A stretch of 64,000 bases of DNA from Fimbriimonadales bacterium (GTDB taxonomy: Bacteria; Armatimonadota; Fimbriimonadia; Fimbriimonadales; ATM1): positions 186,001 to 250,000 of the forward strand of contig JAHCHL010000001.1 of the NCBI GenBank assembly GCA_026129745.1, in the 5' to 3' direction. The notes below the pieces were generated by a model, which was not told the origin of the DNA, did no database searches, and worked only from the letters and a program-made list of their open reading frames with translations. Position numbers and translations under genes: made by a program. Numbering within the stretch: position 1 is the stretch's first letter; each line of letters starts with the position of its first letter. Below, piece by piece: positions 59,050 through 64,000 of this stretch.

Positions 59050-59510
59050 CTGCTATGTGTCTCACCGAGGCCGCAACCGAGCGAGAGGGCTTGCGCCAAA
59101 CGAAGCCATGAAACGGAATGACTGAAATTGCATTCATCAGTTGACGAATGCCCATGCTAAGGTCTTAAACCTCGTGTACGCCATCATGTGAAAACACGCA
59201 GAAACTCCTCACCAGACCACAAGAATCCACATTCCAACAATTGCAGTGATTTCAGTGACGACGGTGACGCGTTAACAAATCAAGGTCAAAACCAAATTAA
59301 AACTCGTCACCACACAACTGAATAGAATTAAAATTCTCGTCTGCGACAGTCGGAAAACACCAAGGTGATGGACCAACGACGTCAACTAAACTCAAAAGCA
59401 ATTCCTGAGCTGGACAGTAACTCATTGATCCGGCCGCTGCCGACAGGGAGAGATCGATTCGGCCGGGCCAAGTTGGGAGACCCGAACCCGGTATACTCGC
59501 TCGTCCCGCC
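59050..59510 (+). other. 460-bp intergenic region before purA
   Basis: I see no convincing gene here. It holds a small palindrome AGAATT-AA-AATTCT at 59324-59337 and an AT-rich stretch around 59280-59345. Just before purA is a TATACT box at 59492-59497, 13 nt ahead of the ATG, without a clear -35 element. The purA transcript would have a very short leader. Confidence 0.5.
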
Positions 59511-60800
59511 ATGCCTACGCTCATTATCGTCGGCGCGCTTTGGGGCGACGAGGCCAAGGGAAAACTCGTCGACGTCTTTGGAGAAAGCGCCAGGTTCAAC
59601 GTCCGCTACAGCGGGGGCAACAACGCAGGCCACACCGTCAAAGTAGGCTCGGAAACGTATAAGTTCCACCTGATTCCATCAGGCATTCTCCATGAATCCT
59701 GCACCGCCGTACTCGGGGCAGGAATGGTGATTTGCCCCGCGGCCTTAGTGGAAGAGCTGAAGACATTTCGCGAGAAGTCCGGGCGAGAAGGAAAGCTTCT
59801 GATCTCCGGCGCGGCGCACGTCGTGTTTCCTTATCATCGCTCACAAGACGCAGCCGAAGAAGAGATGCGAGGCGACAATCCGCTCGGCACAACCAAGCGC
59901 GGCATCGGTCCGGCTTACCAAGACAAAGTGTCGCGAATCGGAATTCGAATGTGGGAATTCGTCGATCCGAACCGATTGACATCGCGCGTCAAAGAGGTCG
60001 TTTCACTTAAGAACCGAACGTTGCAAGCTTTCGGTGAGAAACCGATCGACGCCGATGCGATCATTGCCGAATATTGTGCTTACGCCGATCTCATTAGGCC
60101 CTTTGTAGGCGAAGCGGAACTGATCGTAAACGAAGCGATCAGGCGCGGGGAAAAAGTCTTGTTCGAGGGCGCACAAGGAACGCTACTCGACATCGACATG
60201 GGGACGTATCCCTACGTAACTGGAAGCCATCCGACTTCCGGAGGGGCTTGTGTTGGAACCGGCTTACCTCCAACAATGATCGACAACGTCTTGGGCGTAT
60301 GCGCCGCTTATGCGACTCGAGTCGGAGCAGGTCCGTTCCCAACGGAACTCCACAATGAAATTGGCGAGCGCATTCGAATCCAAGGCAACGAATTCGGCAC
60401 AACGACTGGCAGGGCACGAAGAACCGGATGGCTCGACCTGGTCGCTCTTCGTCATGCATCGCGCATCAACGGCTTCACTTCGCTTGCAATTACGCGCCTC
60501 GATGTCCTCAGCGGATTCGAAGAAGTTGGCTTATGCACGAGTTACGAAGTCGATGGACATCAAACGGATGCTTTTCCTTCAGACACGATGAAGCTGGAGG
60601 CGGCAAAGCCGCTTCTTGAGATGCAGCCAGGATGGAACGAAAACCTGTCGAATTGCAAGACATATGAAGAGTTGCCGAAAGAAGCCCAGCGTTTTGTCGA
60701 TAGAATCGAGATGTTCACGGAGACTCCGGTATCGCTTATCTCGGTGGGACCCGAGCGAACCGAGACAATCTATTTGAAGCCGAGTTTGATTTGGAACTAA
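59511..60800 (+). CDS. purA: Adenylosuccinate synthase
   Basis: The 429-aa enzyme joins IMP and aspartate using GTP on the way to AMP. The P-loop reads GDEAKGKLVDVFGESA (the usual GDEGKGK with Ala at the fourth position). FNVRYSGGNNAGHTVKVGSE, KRGIGPAYQDKVSRIGIRMW and EGAQGTLLDIDMGTYPYVTG follow, and the C-terminal RTRRTGW-type substrate loop appears as TTGRARRTGWLDLVALRHA. It is a single-gene unit whose stop shares CTAA with the converging HD-GYP gene. Confidence 0.96.
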   Translation: MPTLIIVGALWGDEAKGKLVDVFGESARFNVRYSGGNNAGHTVKVGSETYKFHLIPSGILHESCTAVLGAGMVICPAALVEELKTFREKSGREGKLLISGAAHVVFPYHRSQDAAEEEMRGDNPLGTTKRGIGPAYQDKVSRIGIRMWEFVDPNRLTSRVKEVVSLKNRTLQAFGEKPIDADAIIAEYCAYADLIRPFVGEAELIVNEAIRRGEKVLFEGAQGTLLDIDMGTYPYVTGSHPTSGGACVGTGLPPTMIDNVLGVCAAYATRVGAGPFPTELHNEIGERIRIQGNEFGTTTGRARRTGWLDLVALRHASRINGFTSLAITRLDVLSGFEEVGLCTSYEVDGHQTDAFPSDTMKLEAAKPLLEMQPGWNENLSNCKTYEELPKEAQRFVDRIEMFTETPVSLISVGPERTETIYLKPSLIWN

Positions 60801-62428
60801 GCGGCTTCTGTTTTCGCGGTCGCAGCCATTTCGGGATAAATCCGCTTGAGCGCACCTCTGACATAAAGCTCTCGCAATGTTGCTAAGATTTTCGGGTCGT
60901 AGTGGCGACCCGATTCTGACTCAAGCTGAGCGAAGATCTCTTCTGGTTGCAGGATTTCGCGATACGACCTTCTCGAATTCATCGCATCCCAAGCGTCGGC
61001 GACTGCGAGAATGCGCAGCGATAGGCCAATGTTCTCGCCAGTGAGCGCGTCGGGATAGCCGCTCCCATCGAGCCACTCATGGTGATTCCGAATCAATCCG
61101 AGAACGGAATCATTCAAGCCGAGCGGCTTGCATATCTCGTAGCCGACCAAGGGATGGGCACGCATAATGGCAAGCTCTTCGTGCGTCAAGCCGCCTGGCT
61201 TATTCAGCACCTCATCGGGAACGCCGATTTTTCCGACATCGTGCAGCAGCGCACCGACTCGCAACTCTTCCATCTCTTTCGCGGACAGCGAATGGGCGGC
61301 AGCCAAGAGCATCGACACACTGCAGACTCTTTCAGAATGTCCCCGCGTGTACTCATCACGGGCCTCAAGTGTTCTAACGAGAGCCTCGAGCGATCTCACG
61401 TAGGCAGTTCGAAGCCGAGTCTCCATTCGAGCATTCAAAATCGAAACTGAAATCAGCGACGCGAAGGTCTTAAGCAAATCAACATCTGCCGCTTCGAACA
61501 TTTCGCTGCGGTTTGGATCGATGACGGTCAATGTTCCGTATAGTTTCTCACCGGATTCAATGCCTCCATCCGGAGAGATCTTCGCAACAAGCGGAACGCT
61601 AACAATCGCGTGTGCCCCCCCTAAATGCATCTGCCCATCCGGGCTAGATTCAACGCGGTTGATGATTTCGCCAGTCCTGGCTGCAACGACGGACGCGCCG
61701 CCAGTTATCTCTGTTCCATCCAGCATCTTAACTTGCGAGTATCCATGCGTTAGCGCAACTCTAAGCGAACCCTGTTCATCTCCGATAAGGATGTAACCAA
61801 ACAAGGCACCCGACTCGCGAACTGCTGCTGCAAGCAACTTCGGAAGTATCGAGGTTTGGTCCTTTTCTGAGGTCAGTCCTGCACCGCACGCGAGGAGAGC
61901 GGAAAGTCTCTTTGCGCGTGCTGCCATCGCTTCTTCTTCTACGTGAAACTTCGCTAATCCCAGTGCAACGATTGAAGAAGCTAAGACCGTTACCAGTGCG
62001 AGAATCGCGTAAGCTCCGTTTCCATGCATCCACTCGCCAGCAACACCTGCAACACCGAGCAACACGGCAAAACACGTAACTCTCATTCTGCTTCTCGATG
62101 CAATCGCTTCTGTTAGGATCAGACCGGAACCGAGCACCCAGCAGAATGGAATCGATTCCGTTAAGGATAACGCTGCGGCGGCAACCGCAACGACTTCGAT
62201 CGCTCGAACCCAACCGGCAATGGCGGCGCGCTTGGGACGAGTAAGTCGGTCACTTGCGGTTAGAAAAGAGGACCCGGCAGACAAGATGAGGACACCACCA
62301 TAAGCGAGCCAAACAACCCAGCTTGCCTTGCCAAGGAGGAGCAATCCACCGGCAGCGACTAAGACTGCCAGCCGGGATGCCGCCGTTAGTCGTTCTATGC
62401 GTTTCCTAAAATCTGAGCGAATACTCAA
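60797..62428 (-). CDS. Membrane GAF and HD-GYP cyclic-di-GMP phosphodiesterase
   Basis: I prefer TTG 62428 (543 aa), with TTG 62479 possible; no ATG fits. Five to six N-terminal helices are followed by a GAF domain (about residues 190-345; LPKLLAAAVRESGALFGYIL, AIVSVPLV) and a complete HD-GYP domain: HSERVCSVSMLLAAAHSL, LLHDVGKIGVPDEVLNKPG, HPLVGYEICKPLGL and NHHEWLDGSGYPDALTGENI. All metal ligands are kept, so it should hydrolyse c-di-GMP, opposing the PilZ effector at 26.4 kb. It lies just downstream of tRNA-Gly on the same strand. Confidence 0.92.
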   Translation of the reverse strand: MSIRSDFRKRIERLTAASRLAVLVAAGGLLLLGKASWVVWLAYGGVLILSAGSSFLTASDRLTRPKRAAIAGWVRAIEVVAVAAAALSLTESIPFCWVLGSGLILTEAIASRSRMRVTCFAVLLGVAGVAGEWMHGNGAYAILALVTVLASSIVALGLAKFHVEEEAMAARAKRLSALLACGAGLTSEKDQTSILPKLLAAAVRESGALFGYILIGDEQGSLRVALTHGYSQVKMLDGTEITGGASVVAARTGEIINRVESSPDGQMHLGGAHAIVSVPLVAKISPDGGIESGEKLYGTLTVIDPNRSEMFEAADVDLLKTFASLISVSILNARMETRLRTAYVRSLEALVRTLEARDEYTRGHSERVCSVSMLLAAAHSLSAKEMEELRVGALLHDVGKIGVPDEVLNKPGGLTHEELAIMRAHPLVGYEICKPLGLNDSVLGLIRNHHEWLDGSGYPDALTGENIGLSLRILAVADAWDAMNSRRSYREILQPEEIFAQLESESGRHYDPKILATLRELYVRGALKRIYPEMAATAKTEAA

Positions 62429-62529
62429 GTTTGGAGCACCTGTGTCGCCTGCACATGTCCAGATCCGGCTGGACCCCAAGCGTCCTGTTAGGATTGTCGG
62501 CTAGCTGAGAGATTCCTTTAGGTTTTCTT

Positions 62530-62604
62530 TGGAGCGGGCGACGGGGGTCGAACCCGCGACCCTCTGCTTGGGAAGCAGATGCTCTACCACTGAGCTACAC
62601 CCGC
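62530..62604 (-). tRNA. tRNA-Gly (anticodon CCC)
   Basis: The minus strand folds as a full cloverleaf: acceptor GCGGGTG/CGCCCGC, D arm with AGCTCAGTGGTAGAGC, anticodon arm CTGCT-TCCCAA-AGCAG with CCC (62570-62572), and T arm CGGGTTCGACCCC. The discriminator is T and CCA is encoded (62532-62530). A TAGAAT box lies about 13 nt before the 5' end. The HD-GYP gene follows on the same strand. Confidence 0.97.
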
Positions 62605-62762
62605 TCGGACAAGATCTATTCTACACCGCATTCTTCTGTTGTTCAGGCCCAAGTTTGGGATTTCGATAGGCAAAAACGCCACCGGCGGCCCACCTGCGAT
62701 TTCGCTAAATACCTGGTAATCAGAGTGTCCACTTGGCCTGAATTGCATGGAACGCTCACATT

Positions 62763-64000
62763 ATGCGGATCAAGTGGGCATGCTTGACGCTGCTCCTGGG
62801 CATGGCGGCCCCTGGGCTGGCAGCTGACTACGAGCTCGTGGTGCCAAACACCGGCTCGAACATTAAGAACAGTCCGGTACTGGTTGTTTATCCCAACGGA
62901 AGCTTAGGCGAGGGGGACCGAATCGTCAGCGTACGATTCGGCGGCGGCAAGCCAGGCTCGATCCAGTGTAAGGTCGAAGGCAAGACTAAAGCCGAAGGCA
63001 AGTTGCTGGCTCCTGGACCGGAGGTCGGAGAATTCGTCGGCAAGGTGTTTCTCGGCGAAGGTTCTGCACCGAGCAAGGCCGTTGGCGCTTCGCTAGTCGA
63101 GGTGCCGCCAGGCGCGGCGAAGCAGGTGGCTGCCGCAGCCAAGGCGGCTGCCAAAGAGTCGGAAGGAGTCCCGGGTTGGGTGATTTGGGCAGGAGCAGGC
63201 GTTGGATTAGGCTTCTTGCTTCTTTTTGTTCGCTCACAGGTTTCCGGGAGGCGGACAAGTCCTACGAGTCCGATTGGACCAAGCAGGCGGAGTTCGGTTG
63301 GCGATATGTTTGCTGAATTGCAATCGAAGCTTGAACAACTCGCTGACACACAACACGAACTGGTTTCCAATCCGCCAGGAGCAAAAGAGGCCAAGAAGAA
63401 GCTTACATCAATTGAAGATCGTTTGAGCAAGTTGGAGTCCGCTACAGGCGTGGCCACCCAATCTACGAGCAAGCTGACAAGCAGCATCGCTGCGCTTGAG
63501 AGGCGACTTGTCGAGTTACACGAATCTCAGAAGTCTCTAGGCGATCAAGTCACATCAATTAGGCAACTGCATGAAGTGGCTAAATCGGACCGAGCGGCGG
63601 ACATCAAGGCTACTTCACAAGAATTGTCTGAACTGAAGAAGAGCCTGATGGATGCCATGTCGGACTCGTATGCAAGATTCGAGACCACAATTAATGCGAT
63701 ATCAAAAAGGATTGAGGAAGCGACGAACCGAATCACGGCGATCGAAGCAAAGAAATCTGCCACTCCGTCCGATCTTGCACCCCTCGCACAAGGGTTGAAA
63801 GACTTGGCAGAACAATCGAAGGCATCGCTCTCGCAACTCGACATTCGCGTCGCAGAACTTCGTTCGGTCTTTGAAACTGCAGCACAACCTAACGAGGTTA
63901 TCGTCGGCTTGGAAGAACGACTGAACGAGATTTCCGCAAAATTCGAGAACGTTGAGACAAAGATCTCAGAACTGCCTACTCATGTCGACAATAACGAGCC
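62763..64000 (+). CDS. Exported coiled-coil membrane protein (C-terminus cut by window edge)
   Basis: Translation from ATG 62763 is open to the window end (over 412 codons), and the gene was found by reading the raw sequence. It begins with a signal peptide (RIKWACLTLLLGMAAPGLAA). A beta-rich outer domain (residues 22-115), an Ala-rich stretch and one membrane span (about 140-157, WVIWAGAGVGLGFLLLFV) follow. After that is a long coiled coil with repeats such as MFAELQSKLEQLADTQHELV and IEDRLSKLESATGVA. I do not recognise the family. Periplasm-to-cytoplasm orientation is inferred. The stop is outside the window. Confidence 0.8.
   Translation, partial: MRIKWACLTLLLGMAAPGLAADYELVVPNTGSNIKNSPVLVVYPNGSLGEGDRIVSVRFGGGKPGSIQCKVEGKTKAEGKLLAPGPEVGEFVGKVFLGEGSAPSKAVGASLVEVPPGAAKQVAAAAKAAAKESEGVPGWVIWAGAGVGLGFLLLFVRSQVSGRRTSPTSPIGPSRRSSVGDMFAELQSKLEQLADTQHELVSNPPGAKEAKKKLTSIEDRLSKLESATGVATQSTSKLTSSIAALERRLVELHESQKSLGDQVTSIRQLHEVAKSDRAADIKATSQELSELKKSLMDAMSDSYARFETTINAISKRIEEATNRITAIEAKKSATPSDLAPLAQGLKDLAEQSKASLSQLDIRVAELRSVFETAAQPNEVIVGLEERLNEISAKFENVETKISELPTHVDNNE

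Noticed and set aside
59324-59337. Palindrome AGAATT-AA-AATTCT as an operator for purA
   Set aside because: It lies about 170 bp from the gene, is AT-rich and short, and occurs once; chance cannot be excluded.
1-64000. CRISPR arrays, rRNA operons, transposons, integrases, prophage or plasmid genes
   Set aside because: I found no regularly spaced repeats, transposase or integrase motifs, terminal inverted repeats or rRNA sequence; base and gene style look uniform throughout.

Overview
The window is a gene-dense bacterial chromosome segment of moderate GC, with short intergenic gaps, many 1-4 bp start/stop overlaps and frequent GTG/TTG starts. It has two tRNA genes, and I see no rRNA, CRISPR array, insertion sequence or prophage. 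The content is mostly core metabolism and housekeeping. The envelope genes (lipoproteins with lipoboxes, a Tat-exported oxidoreductase subunit, type II/IV secretion F proteins, DUF1385/CBS and DUF4446 proteins, an HspR-controlled dnaK operon) would suit an environmental diderm outside the Proteobacteria, possibly Armatimonadota. That placement is inference from gene style only.

Layout. 1-2.2 kb: deacetylase lipoprotein, unknown 307-aa protein, zinc-ribbon coiled-coil protein. 2.2-7.3 kb: VOC protein, then a PaoABC-like molybdenum hydroxylase in the order FeS-Moco-FAD, a small Cys-motif protein and a sulfite-oxidase-like enzyme. 7.3-11.2 kb: minus-strand dnaK-hsp20-dnaJ-hspR operon with a HspR operator (HAIR) in its promoter and an intercistronic terminator. 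11.3-15.3 kb: an ECF sigma/anti-sigma unit with DUF4446, then lepB-nudix. 15.3-23.0 kb: a long minus-strand run of tsaE-tsaB-murB-sugar transporter-folK-two T2SF proteins-DnaJ/TPR membrane protein-exonuclease. 23.1-33.8 kb: tRNA-His, CBM9 protein, sthA, PilZ protein, alpha/beta hydrolase, trpA, rfbD-like, cdd, mutS2. 33.8-37.6 kb: fabD-fabG-acpP-fabF. 37.6-45.7 kb: Mrp ATPase, BMP lipoprotein, homocysteine methyltransferase/MTHFR, xdhC, nitroreductase, HD protein. 45.8-53.8 kb: selA, tatA, an unusual unknown-PqqD-mini-permease-ATPase cluster, queG, ROK kinase, methyltransferase, and selD. 53.9-64 kb: CBS/DUF1385 protein, two TolB-like lipoproteins around a SARP/TPR-like regulator, purA, HD-GYP protein, tRNA-Gly and a coiled-coil membrane protein running off the edge.

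Main discoveries. (1) selD is itself a selenoprotein gene: an in-frame TGA at 52833-52835 sits in the conserved active-site position Cys-Ala-Gly-Sec-Ala-Ser-Lys and is followed by a SECIS-like hairpin, so a standard caller truncates it. With selA nearby, the organism should decode UGA as selenocysteine. (2) A near-consensus sigma70 promoter 130 nt upstream of selD drives a short region of three tandem stable hairpins ending in a terminator-like element. It is either a structured selD leader or a separate small RNA, and I do not recognise the family. (3) The dnaK operon carries a HAIR site and an internal terminator predicted to lower dnaJ-hspR expression. (4) Several genes have a TATAAT-like box 7-10 nt before the start codon and no Shine-Dalgarno sequence, suggesting leaderless mRNAs. 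(5) The PqqD (RRE-fold) plus reduced MacB-type ABC exporter cluster has no obvious substrate or modifying enzyme.
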